DNA of 64,000 bases from CAZOEL01 sp964578835 (GTDB lineage Bacteria > Desulfobacterota > Syntrophobacteria > Syntrophobacterales > Syntrophobacteraceae). The stretch is from assembly GCA_964578835.1 (NCBI GenBank), contig CAZOEL010000011.1, positions 37,966-101,965 on the forward strand, read 5' to 3'. The position numbers and the translations under genes are program-made. Of this stretch, positions 17,929-26,787 are shown piece by piece (within the stretch, counting starts at the first letter, position 1; every line of letters starts with the position of its first letter). The notes under the pieces are model-generated. The model saw only the letters and a list, made by a program, of their open reading frames with translations. It was not told the origin of the DNA and did no database searches.

Positions 17929-18153
17929 ATGTTGACGAAAACAATCGATGTTGGAAAGGAGCCGCCTGATTTAAAGGGCTTATTGTCCCTTGTGGCGGAT
18001 GGAAACGAAGTGATTCTTACGGAAGGCGGTACCCCGCTAGCGCGCCTCATCCCAGTCGGAAAGCGAGTAGCGGGGCTACATGCCGGGGCAATCTCGATGA
18101 GCGAAGATTTCGATGAGCCCCTTCCTGATGAATTCTGGACGGGAAACGAATGA
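17929..18153 (+). CDS. Phd/YefM-type antitoxin
   Basis: A 74-residue protein with the N-terminal DNA-binding fold pattern of short Phd/VapB-like antitoxins (LKGLLSLVADGNEVILTEGGTPLARLIPV) and an acidic, Trp-containing C-terminal tail (DEPLPDEFW) typical of the toxin-binding end. Its stop overlaps the toxin start by four bases (ATGA), and AGGAG lies upstream of ATG 17929. It should bind and neutralise the following PIN-domain protein and repress the pair. Confidence 0.85.
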   Translation: MLTKTIDVGKEPPDLKGLLSLVADGNEVILTEGGTPLARLIPVGKRVAGLHAGAISMSEDFDEPLPDEFWTGNE

Positions 18154-18536
18154 AGTTGCTTCTGGACACCCACGCCTTCATCTGGTGGGATAGCGCTCCA
18201 TTCAAACTTACTCCACACGTACTGGAGATCTGCCAAGATCCTGAAAACCTACTGCTGTTTAGCGTGGCAAGTATCTGGGAGATGCAGATCAAATTGCAGC
18301 TAGGCAAATTGAAGCTTGGTTTGCCACTTTCAGCTTTGGTTATAGCTCAGCAACAAATCAACAAGATCGAGATCCTTCCCATTAAGCTTGAACACGTGCT
18401 GGCGTTGGATAATTTGCCGTATCACCATAAAGATCCGTTTGATCGGTTGCTGATCGCTCAAGCGCATCTTGAAGAAGCGGTCCTGATTAGCAAAGATGCA
18501 GCTTTAACACAATACCCGGTCGAGGTGGTCTGGTAG
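18150..18536 (+). CDS. PIN-domain (VapC-like) ribonuclease toxin
   Basis: The 128-residue protein has the acidic set of PIN-domain nucleases: Asp6 in LLLDTHAFIWW, Glu44 in SIWEMQIK, Asp95/Asp98 in KDPFDRLLIAQA and Asp116 in LISKDAAL. Related toxins cleave tRNA or rRNA to halt growth. It is translationally coupled to the antitoxin. The pair is transcribed away from the nif operon. Confidence 0.9.
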   Translation: MKLLLDTHAFIWWDSAPFKLTPHVLEICQDPENLLLFSVASIWEMQIKLQLGKLKLGLPLSALVIAQQQINKIEILPIKLEHVLALDNLPYHHKDPFDRLLIAQAHLEEAVLISKDAALTQYPVEVVW

Positions 18537-18840
18537 AAGACCATTCAGCATGGGGCGAGCGGCTAACTAGTGCTTTCGGCGGGATAAACAGCCATACTGT
18601 GAACGCTCCGTGGCTGTGCGCTTGTGAGCCTGTCAAGCCGGTTGTTCGCGCCGCTCCGCTGTGGTGACGGGGCGTCAAATGAGCACCCTCGATCCGGGCT
18701 CTTCATCGCGTAGGGGCTTGAACTGAGGATGGAATTTCCTTGAACGCCGACGGACGCGCCCGTTCGCTGAAATAGGGGGATAGTGGAGCGCCAGACGATC
18801 CTTACTACTGGTTTCGTCTGTTTGATAGGCGCCATTGTAG
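18537..18840. other. Intergenic, no gene seen
   Basis: This stretch holds no open frame with a ribosome site or recognisable motif. Short antisense frames here have no family character. It may be decayed sequence at the edge of the accessory region. Confidence 0.4.
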
Positions 18841-19321
18841 GAGGAAGGGCTCAAAGCTTTTGGAATTGAAATCCCTCTACTGAGTTCACGCATCCGCCAT
18901 TACGCTCTCGGGTTCCTGGGGGTCATTCTGATTGCATCCGGGATTATACCGGTAAACGGGGGGGATGGGATTGACAACCTCAATAGGGGTAATGCCACAC
19001 AAACTGACCGAGTAATTAGAGTTTGTTGTACGGCAAATCCCGATGCCATTCAGGTAGGAGGACAAGTAGAAATTAGAGTCTTGGCTTTCACAGAGAGAGA
19101 TTCCCCCGTGCCGAACGCCAACGTAAGGATTGAGTCGGGCGAAGGGAAGTTCTCAACAAGCGAAACCACTACAGAAGTCGGTAATACAGACGCAAGGGGC
19201 GTTTTCGGAACTTCGTGGCAGTCGCCTACGGACGGCCGCTGTGGCGTGTACGATGAGCGTAAGCGTCAACAAAGAGGGTTTCAGCGAAGGCAAGAGAGAG
19301 TGCCGTGTTCCTATCCAGTAG
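18841..19321 (+). pseudogene. Frameshifted secreted Ig-like (Big-1-type) protein gene
   Basis: After an in-frame stop at 18838 the frame encodes a hydrophobic segment (FLGVILIASGII) like a signal peptide, then a beta-rich domain with VGGQVEIRVLAFTERDSPVPNANVRIESGEGKF and NTDARGVFGT, which has the character of bacterial Ig-like (Big-1/invasin) repeats. Near 19222-19235 the domain continues in another frame (AAVACTMSVSVNKEGFSEGKRECRV) and stops at 19321. A frameshift therefore seems to break the gene. No standard start codon is obvious, although AGGAGG occurs at 18838-18844. Confidence 0.45.
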
Positions 19322-19620
19322 GAAGAAGGCTGGTGCGCTGTCCACTTCCTTTCTTCGGGTAGCGTCAGGCACTCTCTTCCCGAAGAAGAGTACCAAGAGG
19401 AGAAGTTGGAGCATCTCGGCCCATTGCGTCCCAAGTTGGAGCTTGGAAACGAGGAGAAACTCCTTGTAACGAAAGAGTCTACGGGGTTTGTTGTTCTCCA
19501 AAGGCCAGGATGTGCTAAGGAATACTAGAGAAGGATCTGTGCCGCCAAATCATCCTGTTTGTGATAATGTCTATTGGCATAATCAGAGTACATATCTTTA
19601 ACTTAACCTAGGAGGGTACC

Positions 19621-20889
19621 ATGAGTTCATTGACTACAACATTGAATGGGCGCTGTATTTATGTGTGGAAACTTGAACCTGTTCTGACAGCAGAGATGGG
19701 AATCGACAAATTTGTCCGTAAAGCAAGAAGAGCAAACTTTAGTAGCATTTGGATAAAAGTGGCGGAGGGTGGAAAAACGTACAAGAATATTGAAGGGGAT
19801 ATGGAGACAAAATTTAGAGAACTAGTCAATGAGTTAAAGAGAGAGGATATTGATGTTTGGGGCTGGCATGTGCCTTACGCACCTTCTGACGCTGAAGCGC
19901 AACGAGAAGCTGGCTTGGTGGCGCACATAGCGCAAGAATTTAATCTCGCTGGGATTTTAATGGATGCTGAGTCAGGAGCAGGCTTTTTCAAAGGTAATCT
20001 CAAGACTGCAGAAATATATGCAAAAGAATTAAGGGGCTTGTTAGATAACCAAAACAAAGGATTAGGCATATCAAGCCATGATATTCCCAGCAATTTTCCC
20101 GATTTTCCCTTCAGTGTATTTGCTCAATATGCCACAGTAAATGCTCCACAAGTGTATTACGGAGGTAGCCCAAGCGTTGATAATCGATTAAGCCGCGCTG
20201 TTCAAGCAAATAGTCAGTTTGATATTCCTTTTATTCCAGTTGGAGCCGGTTGGATTGGGGATAATGGCGGATGTAGCAGTGCGTCGGTTTGTGCTGAAAA
20301 GGCGATTGCCTTCATGAAGTTAGTTCATAAATATCACTTCCAGGGGTATTCATTCTGGCATTGGCAGGGTGTGCCATCAAAACTGTGGGAAGTCTTTTTT
20401 GAGGAGCCTGTATTACTTTCATCTTCTTCCTCCTCAATTGCCGCTACACGCTCTTCCTCACAAGATCAAGATAAGATTGATACGCTTACTGAATTGGGGA
20501 AGGATGTAAGTCAAATAGCTAAAGCACAGAAGATTGCCAAAGAAGCTTGGAGTGCTTTCCCGCATAATGGATGTGCTGCAAATCTGAGTGCTCTTTTACA
20601 ATTATCCGGAATTGATGTTCCAATGGTGCTAGGGGCCGAAAAGCTTGCTAAGACACTTAAGAATCGTGGATGGTCGGTAGTCAAAGTGGGAGAGCAAAAG
20701 CCTGGAGATGTTGGAGTGACATTTGATTATGATCCTACTCCTAGCGGGGCAGATCATGTTTATTTGGTGCTTGAGGTTGAGGCGAATAAAGACAGGATGC
20801 TTATTTCAGATAATCAAGATAAAGCTCCCCATTACAGATATGCCAGTGGACATGGCCGAACGCCAACTAAGTATTTCCTTCGGGCATGA
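19621..20889 (+). CDS. Two-domain lysin-like protein (TIM-barrel-like plus NlpC/P60-like)
   Basis: 422 residues behind a strong AGGAGG. The N-terminal 255 residues resemble TIM-barrel glycosidase-like proteins: IWIKVAEGG, DVWGWHVPYAP, AGILMDAESG and a final YSFWHWQGVP. A Ser-rich linker (about 270-285) leads to a C-terminal domain with a Cys in HNGCAANLSALLQ (Cys318), a His in GADHVYLVLE (His379) and a downstream SDNQD, the order expected for an NlpC/P60-type Cys-His peptidase. Together this suggests a cell-wall hydrolase or a secreted effector, but there is no signal peptide. The gene is visibly AT-richer than its neighbours, pointing to transfer. No phage genes flank it. Confidence 0.6.
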   Translation: MSSLTTTLNGRCIYVWKLEPVLTAEMGIDKFVRKARRANFSSIWIKVAEGGKTYKNIEGDMETKFRELVNELKREDIDVWGWHVPYAPSDAEAQREAGLVAHIAQEFNLAGILMDAESGAGFFKGNLKTAEIYAKELRGLLDNQNKGLGISSHDIPSNFPDFPFSVFAQYATVNAPQVYYGGSPSVDNRLSRAVQANSQFDIPFIPVGAGWIGDNGGCSSASVCAEKAIAFMKLVHKYHFQGYSFWHWQGVPSKLWEVFFEEPVLLSSSSSSIAATRSSSQDQDKIDTLTELGKDVSQIAKAQKIAKEAWSAFPHNGCAANLSALLQLSGIDVPMVLGAEKLAKTLKNRGWSVVKVGEQKPGDVGVTFDYDPTPSGADHVYLVLEVEANKDRMLISDNQDKAPHYRYASGHGRTPTKYFLRA

Positions 20890-21027
20890 GTTGAATGTCT
20901 TGGGAAAAAACTACTTTGCTGCTGGCAATTGGTTGGCAATGTCCCGAGCATATAAGTCAATGCCTGACACCTCAGAAGCTTGTTCCATTATACGTCGTAC
21001 AATTATTAAGAGGGCGAAGGTGGCGGT

Positions 21028-21161
21028 GGGAGCATTACCCGTTTGTTAACGGAGAATTGGGAAATCCTCAGTTCCACTTGGCAAACGGGAGTAGGGATGC
21101 GATTTCGACTGATCGCCCATTGCGCGCCCTATCAGAGCATTAACAAACGGGTAATGCTCCC
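21028..21161. repeat. 22-base perfect inverted repeat
   Basis: Arms at 21028-21049 and 21140-21161 (GGGAGCATTACCC...TTAA and its complement) are separated by 90 bases. No transposase is present, so it may be a non-autonomous element or remnant. Confidence 0.75.
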
Positions 21162-21198
21162 GCGAAGGTTGCTTCTTTTGCATGATGTTTTCTTGCTA

Positions 21199-21354
21199 CT
21201 AGTACTGCTAGGCGGAAGTTTAGGCGCAGTTTCGGTGGGCAACGCTTCGCTTTTGCCCACCCTACGCTCTTCCAACCTCTTTGGAGGCGTAGGGTGGGCA
21301 GGGTTTTTTCGCGCCCGCCTTAACTGGCTGCGCATTTCCGCCAAGCAGTACTAG
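21199..21354. repeat. 156-base nested palindromic element
   Basis: The outer arms (21199-21217 and 21336-21354) match at 18 of 19 positions and begin CTAGTACTGCT. Inside lies a perfect 13-base stem, GCCCACCCTACGC (21255-21267) with GCGTAGGGTGGGC (21287-21299), plus smaller hairpins. The whole unit can fold as one branched hairpin and resembles a MITE-like or integron-type mobile repeat with no protein. Confidence 0.7.
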
Positions 21355-21914
21355 AAGTGCAAGCATCTCAATCAGAAGGGGACGAAAGGGATAATGGTGA
21401 TCCATTTCCTTGTTCCACAGCTTTCGAAGTAGAGAGACGAATGCATGGACTTTCCGTTAATGCTCGACCATGTTCATGCTGTTGAGGCATCCTAGTAAAA
21501 GATGCGCAGAGTCTTTTTGTTATACTACGAAGGGCTAACCATACTTGCTGATGAGCGTCTCTCCTTCTCCCGCATGTTGAGGGAATCCAGCCATACGAAT
21601 CACTTACAAGAGAGTATGGAACTGGGCTAGACTTCCGCTAGAAATATGCGGGAGAGAAGGAGATCATTGGCCGCTGTTTTTTACGAAGTACAAAGTTAAA
21701 CCGTTTTGAGTATCTTTCGATTGGATCCATTTTTGTGGCCATAACCGTGCTGATCTAGCCTCTTGCCTTCGGCACGGCCAATCAGTTGGCCCTGTCACCT
21801 CACGCATAAGGTGGTAGGCAATCAGGTTGGTTATTCAGACAAGCACCGAACGCCCAAAGGGCTTAGTGCGCCAATTTCGTGAAGTAGAAAAATCGTTTTG
21901 AAGGAGGGGACTCG
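21355..21914. other. Intergenic region with further hairpins
   Basis: An imperfect inverted repeat pairs TCTCCTTCTCCCGCAT (about 21561-21575) with its complement at 21646-21663. Smaller hairpins lie near 21745-21790 (for example GGCCAA-tcag-TTGGCC). No open frame has coding character until the lipoprotein gene. Confidence 0.5.
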
Positions 21915-22301
21915 TTGTTTCTGCAGACTGCGTTTTTATGCGCTATGCTTGCTCTTTTCGCAGGCAGTGGTTGCGCTGTGCATTATTTCGACGTCGAAAA
22001 CAATACTGAGCATGTTTTGGGCTTTGGGCATATGGCAATGAAGGTTGGTGCGCCGCATGAAGGATTAAAGGCTATTGCGCGTCGCGTCGACTTGGTGGGT
22101 GTAGGCGTCGGTAGCTTGGATCGGGATGTTCATTTCGAGTGTGGCTGGGGGGTGCGCCAGCGAATTGAAGTCGTGGATGAGAACACAGCAATGTGGCTGG
22201 CATGGCCGACTGGATCGTTTTATAACGTCCGCGTTGGCTCCAAGTTCCCGTTTGATCTAGAGGAAAAGAACGATTTTCAAGAGGGGGAGGAGAGCCCATG
22301 A
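21915..22301 (+). CDS. Small putative lipoprotein (128 aa)
   Basis: The product starts with a hydrophobic segment ending in a lipobox, FAGSGCAV, so it is probably a lipoprotein with the Cys near residue 20. The rest is an unrecognised soluble domain. The start is TTG at 21915, supported by GGAGGGG seven bases upstream. Its stop overlaps the start of the next lipoprotein gene by four bases. I do not recognise the family. Confidence 0.65.
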   Translation: MFLQTAFLCAMLALFAGSGCAVHYFDVENNTEHVLGFGHMAMKVGAPHEGLKAIARRVDLVGVGVGSLDRDVHFECGWGVRQRIEVVDENTAMWLAWPTGSFYNVRVGSKFPFDLEEKNDFQEGEESP

Positions 22302-23115
22302 GATCAATTGGAGCAAAATTGGTGTTGTTTATAGTAGCGCTGCTTTTGGGAGGATGTGCTGTCGGATACAACTCCGCTATGTTTGTGACAAGGTCAAATG
22401 TTGGAATTGACATCCAATCCACGCCACCGATTGCGGAGATTTCTATTTCCCGTCAAGAAGGCTTGATCTCACCGGTATTTGAGGGCGGACAGACTCCGCC
22501 TCTCTTAGGCAGCTTCGGGACGGGATCGGAAGGCTTGCTTAGGGTTCCATTTGGAACAAAATCCGTCTTTGCCGGCGGAGGGGCTGCAGTTGCACTGGTG
22601 AATAAGGAGAATAATGCTCAGGCTGATGGTTTGCCCCTGTCAGAGGAGCCCAAAAAGCGGTGCGGACAAGGGACTAATATTTCTTTCCCAGGGCCTGGAT
22701 GTGTCCTGCCCTTATTTTTGGCCGTAGATACGACTTTGGGCGCTAAAATTGCTTGGTCGGGCGCGACTTCCACGGTCCCGGACAGCCTGACTATTGGTTA
22801 TAATCGCAGAGAGGCTGCGCTGGCTCCGGTGTTTGTAGGGAATCGGGATTATTCAAAAACGGCAAATACATAGAGAGTAATAGTGAATACACGGTTTGGC
22901 TGCCCTCTTTTCTTGCTATGCTCGATACCCGATGGGATTTTTCCTCTCCTCCCGATAGTCGGTTTTCATTTGGCCAAGTCATAGCTACCGGGCAAGCAGC
23001 GACCGAATTGGGACGGAATGACGTCATTCGGAATAAGGTCAAAGAAATTATCGCCGGAGAATCTGTAAATCATCAAGATGGGAGCAGGGCTTTGTGTCCT
23101 CCGCAAAGACCATAA
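22298..23115 (+). pseudogene. Putative lipoprotein gene broken by a frameshift
   Basis: The first frame (22298-22873, 191 aa) has a signal with lipobox LLGGCAVG and a beta-rich body. Near 22850-22870 it meets a stop, but another frame continues at once with sensible sequence (KYIESNSEYTVWLPSFLAML, then SFGQVIATGQAATELG) to a stop at 23115. The two pieces read as one protein of about 265 residues, so the gene is frameshifted in this assembly, by either mutation or sequencing error. Function unknown; coupled to the upstream lipoprotein gene. Confidence 0.55.
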
Positions 23116-23356
23116 CTCTATTCGGCATCCGTAACCTATCGAGATTAATTTCGTATTTTCGCCAAGTGTTACCAATTGGATGTCTTTGGCGCGGCTAGTC
23201 CTTTGGCCGCGCTATCCCAATGCCGCTCAGGATCGCATGAGATTTCTCCATGCTATGCTGCTGAGGTGAAATATGGCTTGAGTATTAAGGCAGAAGCCTG
23301 GCTTCAACTAATAATACATAATATCATAGATCCCTTTGCAAAGGATCCCACCCCCT

Positions 23357-24142
23357 ATGATCATGATCGGTCCGCCGCCGGAGTTTGTATCCGGCGAGCT
23401 CTACGAGATTGACATTTCCCGGTTGCGTGCCGATCCCGAGCAGGCTCGGCGATATTTCGACGAGGCGGCGCTCCTGGAGTTGCAGGAGTCCATTCGGGAG
23501 CACGGTATTTTGGAGCCCATCCTGTTTCGTCTCGAGCCTGCTTCGGGAGAGCTTTTCATTGTGGCGGGGGAGAGGCGCTATCTGGCTGCAGAGCGGCTCG
23601 GCCTCGCTACGGTCCCGGCTTTGCTCGTCGATGGCGACGCATCGGAGATTTCTCTCATAGAGAACCTCGTGCGCGAGAATTTGACCGCAGTGGAGGAGGC
23701 CGAGGCGCTGCAGGCGATGATCGATGCTCGCGGCTATAGCCAGGAGGATCTTGCCCGCGCCATTGGGCGCGATAAATCCACGCTATCCAGAATTCTCACC
23801 ATCAACCGCCTGCCCAAGTCGATTCGTGACGATTGCCGCAACAATCCCAAGTGTCCCAAGAGCGCGCTTATAGAGATCGCGAAGAAAAAGACACCTGCGC
23901 AAATGAGCGCTCTCTACGCCAGTTATAAGAAGAAAGGGCTCACAGGGCTCGAGGCCGAAAAAAGGTCGAGGACGCCACGGAATGCGGAGAAGGCGGAGTT
24001 GGCGGTCGATCGTGCGGAATCGCTCCAGAAGTTGCTTGCAGGGCTGAGCGTAGAAGATCTTGCGGAAACGAAAAAAAGCGCGCTGAGGGAATCTCTGGAG
24101 CGCCTGCAAAAGGCGCTGGGAGATTTGCTTGTAAATCTATAG
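23357..24142 (+). CDS. Orphan ParB/RepB-family DNA-binding protein
   Basis: The protein has the ParB N-terminal CTP-binding domain, with GERRYLAAERLGLATVPALLV (about residues 68-88) and a box with ENLVRENLTAVEEAEAL, then a helix-turn-helix (YSQEDLARAIGRDKSTLSRIL) and a C-terminal coiled-coil. I placed the start at ATG 23357, with AAGGAT upstream. No ParA and no clear parS are nearby, so it is not a standard chromosomal parAB pair. It may belong to a mobile element or act as a regulator. Confidence 0.85.
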   Translation: MIMIGPPPEFVSGELYEIDISRLRADPEQARRYFDEAALLELQESIREHGILEPILFRLEPASGELFIVAGERRYLAAERLGLATVPALLVDGDASEISLIENLVRENLTAVEEAEALQAMIDARGYSQEDLARAIGRDKSTLSRILTINRLPKSIRDDCRNNPKCPKSALIEIAKKKTPAQMSALYASYKKKGLTGLEAEKRSRTPRNAEKAELAVDRAESLQKLLAGLSVEDLAETKKSALRESLERLQKALGDLLVNL

Positions 24143-24690
24143 TGTTAAGTCGGTTGCAAAATGCAACCGTAAAATCGCCCTAGATTTCAATAAGTTATGT
24201 ATTTCGCTGAAATGAGGAGAAAGAAAAGGGACGTTCAGCGAATTACGCCTCACCTTGTTTGCCGGAGGCCAATCGGACGTTTTCCATGTTTGATGGGCGT
24301 CCTTGGCCAATCTACGCATCAAAAAACATTCAAGAAAATCCGTTCTTGATCCGAGAAAAGCCTTTGGGGGGGATTGCCTGAGGCGATATCTGACGCGATA
24401 GCCGCAGCGCCGTGGATTTTCCCTCTTTGAGAGGGAAAACGGCCCTTTCTTAGAGGAAGTTAGCGCGGCTGCGACGCTCTTGCCGTAGATGAGAATCAAG
24501 CCTTCATCTCTCGCATCTCCAGGTTTCAGAAAAATTATCGTTACAGAAACTTAAGTCGGTTGTCTTTGGACCCTTTCGCCGGGACTCCCGGGAGGCGCTC
24601 AAAGACCGCCATCGCCAGCGCGGGTTGTCGTTCATGCGTTCGATGAGTCGCGCGTTTCACCCAATTCTGCTTAAAAGGAGTACAGCAGTC
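24143..24690. other. Intergenic after parB
   Basis: A compact hairpin GGTTGCA-aaa-TGCAACC lies at 24152-24168, and a 12-base direct repeat TTAAGTCGGTTG occurs at 24145-24156 and 24551-24562. A minus-strand 120-codon frame here shows no coding character. The repeat could mark the ends of an inserted segment or be coincidence. Confidence 0.4.
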
Positions 24691-26772
24691 ATGAAGGGAG
24701 CACCTCCACTCAAGGCAGCCGGAGAGAGGGCTCGACCTACCGGCTCATTCTCCGTATTTCCGAGGGAACGCGGTTTTTTTACTCGAGACGTTCCGGTTTC
24801 TCTTCTTTTCTGGGCGTGCTGCTTACTTCTCGCGCATCTCTGGACGGCGAACGCGGTCTTTGCCCAGACGGGGCCAAGATACCTGATCGTGACGAGCGAG
24901 CAATTGAAAAGCGCCTTCCAGGGCCTGGCCGTTTACCGGGAGGCTCAGTTCGGCGTAGGGCGGACCGGGGTTGTGAGCGTAGAATCGATCGACGCCTCTC
25001 AAACCGGTGATAGCCTTCAGGACAAGATCTTCGGATACCTCAAGACGAGGTGGCAGACCGGGGGCCTGGAATATGTCGTTCTTGGCGGCGACGACTCGGT
25101 GGTTCCCGCCTATATGCAGTTTGCGAGATATGACACGGAGAGCAGCGCCGAGGTCCCGTCGGATCTCTTTTACGCAGCTTTCGGCGATTCCGGGCATGAA
25201 CTGGAGCCGAGCGTCATTATCGGCCGAATTCCCGTCCGGAGCGCTGAGCAGGCCAAAGCCTACATCGACAAGCTCAAGCGTTACGAAACGAAGGGGAAGA
25301 CTTCGCTTGCCGGGAAGATCCTGCTCAGCGGAGCGCGGCTCAATGCGGCCTATTCAGGGAGCGAGCGGGGCTTCGACATGGTCAATGACGGTCTCCTGCA
25401 GTTTCGCGAGCACGCCCCGGTCAGCGATGCCGAGCAGTGGTGCCGCCGCGTCTATCGCGACGGGGCCATGATGGCCTCGCCTCCGGAAGAGGTGAAGGGA
25501 CTTTTCGATACGCTCAGCTCCTGGGATGCTTCCTCGCCTGGAGACTACCCGATCACCGCGGAGCGTCTGGCTGAAAAGCTCGCTCTCGGGTGGGAGAGCC
25601 TTATCCATTTTTCCACCGGGTCCGCCGTTTCTCTGCTGCTCAACGAGGCGACGGGCGAGGCTTTCACGCGCGACCATGCCGCGGCGCTCAAGGGAATGGC
25701 GGTTTCCTTCGACACCACGGCGGGCGACAGCGCCGCCTTCGACGATCCCGACGACCCCTCCCTCGCCGAGTCTCTTCTGCGCAATCCGGACGGCGGCGCG
25801 CTCATTTACTTCGGGTGCTCCAGGTTCACAAAAGTTGCTCAGGCGGATCTCTACGGCGGCGCTCCCGCCTATTTTCTCATGCGCTACCACTATCGTATCT
25901 ACGATGGAACGAGTCGAACTTATGGGGAAGCGTTCACCAGAGCGAAATTGGACATGATCCCTTACGCCACCGAGAACAATACGGAAATGGGAGCCGCGTT
26001 CAGGTATCTCGAGTATGGGCTGAATTTCCTGGGAGACCCGGCCATCCAGGCTCCGGCGCGGCCGGCCTGGGCGGGAGGCCTTGTCTCCATCGAGGCGGCT
26101 TCCGTAGCGGGCGTTGCAGAGTCGTTTTGGGCGACTCCAAAGGTGAAGGGGGCGGGGGACGGTGTGGAAAAAGCGACGCTCAAAGCCGTATCCAGAGTCC
26201 ATGAAGGAGTCGACATCCATAGCGGCGACTCGGCTGCAAGCGCTTCCTTCGTTCTGCCGAACGGACTTCCCATGTGGGATCGGAAGGCCACTGAGGAAAA
26301 CGTCCGACAGGGAATGCCGGTCGCTCGGGCAATGGTGCGCCGGGGTTCGATGAATCTGGATATGAAGCTGAACGTAAAGCTTCAATCGGGTGGCTCGATC
26401 CGGAAGGCTGACGCCGGGAGCGTCCGGATCGTTCGGCCTCTAATCCACACCATCCAGTGGCTCAATCCCCCATCGCCCGGAGCGGGCATGCAGATCGACG
26501 GGAAGTACTTCGGTAAAGCCATCCCGAGGCTCTATTTCGAATACCGAACCGGCAGCAACGGCTATGGCTGGAAAAGAGCTCGTTTGGAACCCTTGCCGCT
26601 CTATCCCGACGCTTTCGGCAAGCCTTTTTCCAGCGTTAGCTCACCTACGACCGGGGAGGCAGCCATTTATGCGCGCTACCCGGAGTTTGAGGCCGATGAG
26701 ACTCCGACTGGCTGGCTCATCGTCGTGGGAGAGACCGGCGTCGACGCGGCTCAATACGCAATCATCGAATAG
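24691..26772 (+). CDS. Gingipain-like (C25) protein without catalytic residues
   Basis: This 693-residue protein follows AAAAGGAG and starts at ATG 24691; the longer frame from 24625 has no such site. A hydrophobic segment at about residues 35-57 is a signal or anchor. The central part aligns well with the next gene, a C25 cysteine peptidase: YVVLGGDDSVVPAY, GRIPVRS, SSWDASSPGDY and DPSLAESLLRNPDGGALIYFGCSR. At the position of the catalytic His (THG in the paralog) it has STG (Thr309), and the Cys pair is replaced by TTAGD. It is therefore probably a non-catalytic relative acting as a scaffold, chaperone or substrate binder. A C-terminal domain is shared with the paralog. Confidence 0.7.
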   Translation: MKGAPPLKAAGERARPTGSFSVFPRERGFFTRDVPVSLLFWACCLLLAHLWTANAVFAQTGPRYLIVTSEQLKSAFQGLAVYREAQFGVGRTGVVSVESIDASQTGDSLQDKIFGYLKTRWQTGGLEYVVLGGDDSVVPAYMQFARYDTESSAEVPSDLFYAAFGDSGHELEPSVIIGRIPVRSAEQAKAYIDKLKRYETKGKTSLAGKILLSGARLNAAYSGSERGFDMVNDGLLQFREHAPVSDAEQWCRRVYRDGAMMASPPEEVKGLFDTLSSWDASSPGDYPITAERLAEKLALGWESLIHFSTGSAVSLLLNEATGEAFTRDHAAALKGMAVSFDTTAGDSAAFDDPDDPSLAESLLRNPDGGALIYFGCSRFTKVAQADLYGGAPAYFLMRYHYRIYDGTSRTYGEAFTRAKLDMIPYATENNTEMGAAFRYLEYGLNFLGDPAIQAPARPAWAGGLVSIEAASVAGVAESFWATPKVKGAGDGVEKATLKAVSRVHEGVDIHSGDSAASASFVLPNGLPMWDRKATEENVRQGMPVARAMVRRGSMNLDMKLNVKLQSGGSIRKADAGSVRIVRPLIHTIQWLNPPSPGAGMQIDGKYFGKAIPRLYFEYRTGSNGYGWKRARLEPLPLYPDAFGKPFSSVSSPTTGEAAIYARYPEFEADETPTGWLIVVGETGVDAAQYAIIE

Positions 26773-26787
26773 GGAGGAGCAACGAAT

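Noticed and set aside
24137..24499. Minus-strand 120-codon frame after parB
   Set aside because: No ribosome-binding site, no family pattern, basic low-complexity composition typical of non-coding sequence.
24145..24562. 12-base direct repeat TTAAGTCGGTTG as insertion boundary
   Set aside because: The enclosed 400 bases carry no gene or terminal inverted repeat, so insertion cannot be shown from one repeat.
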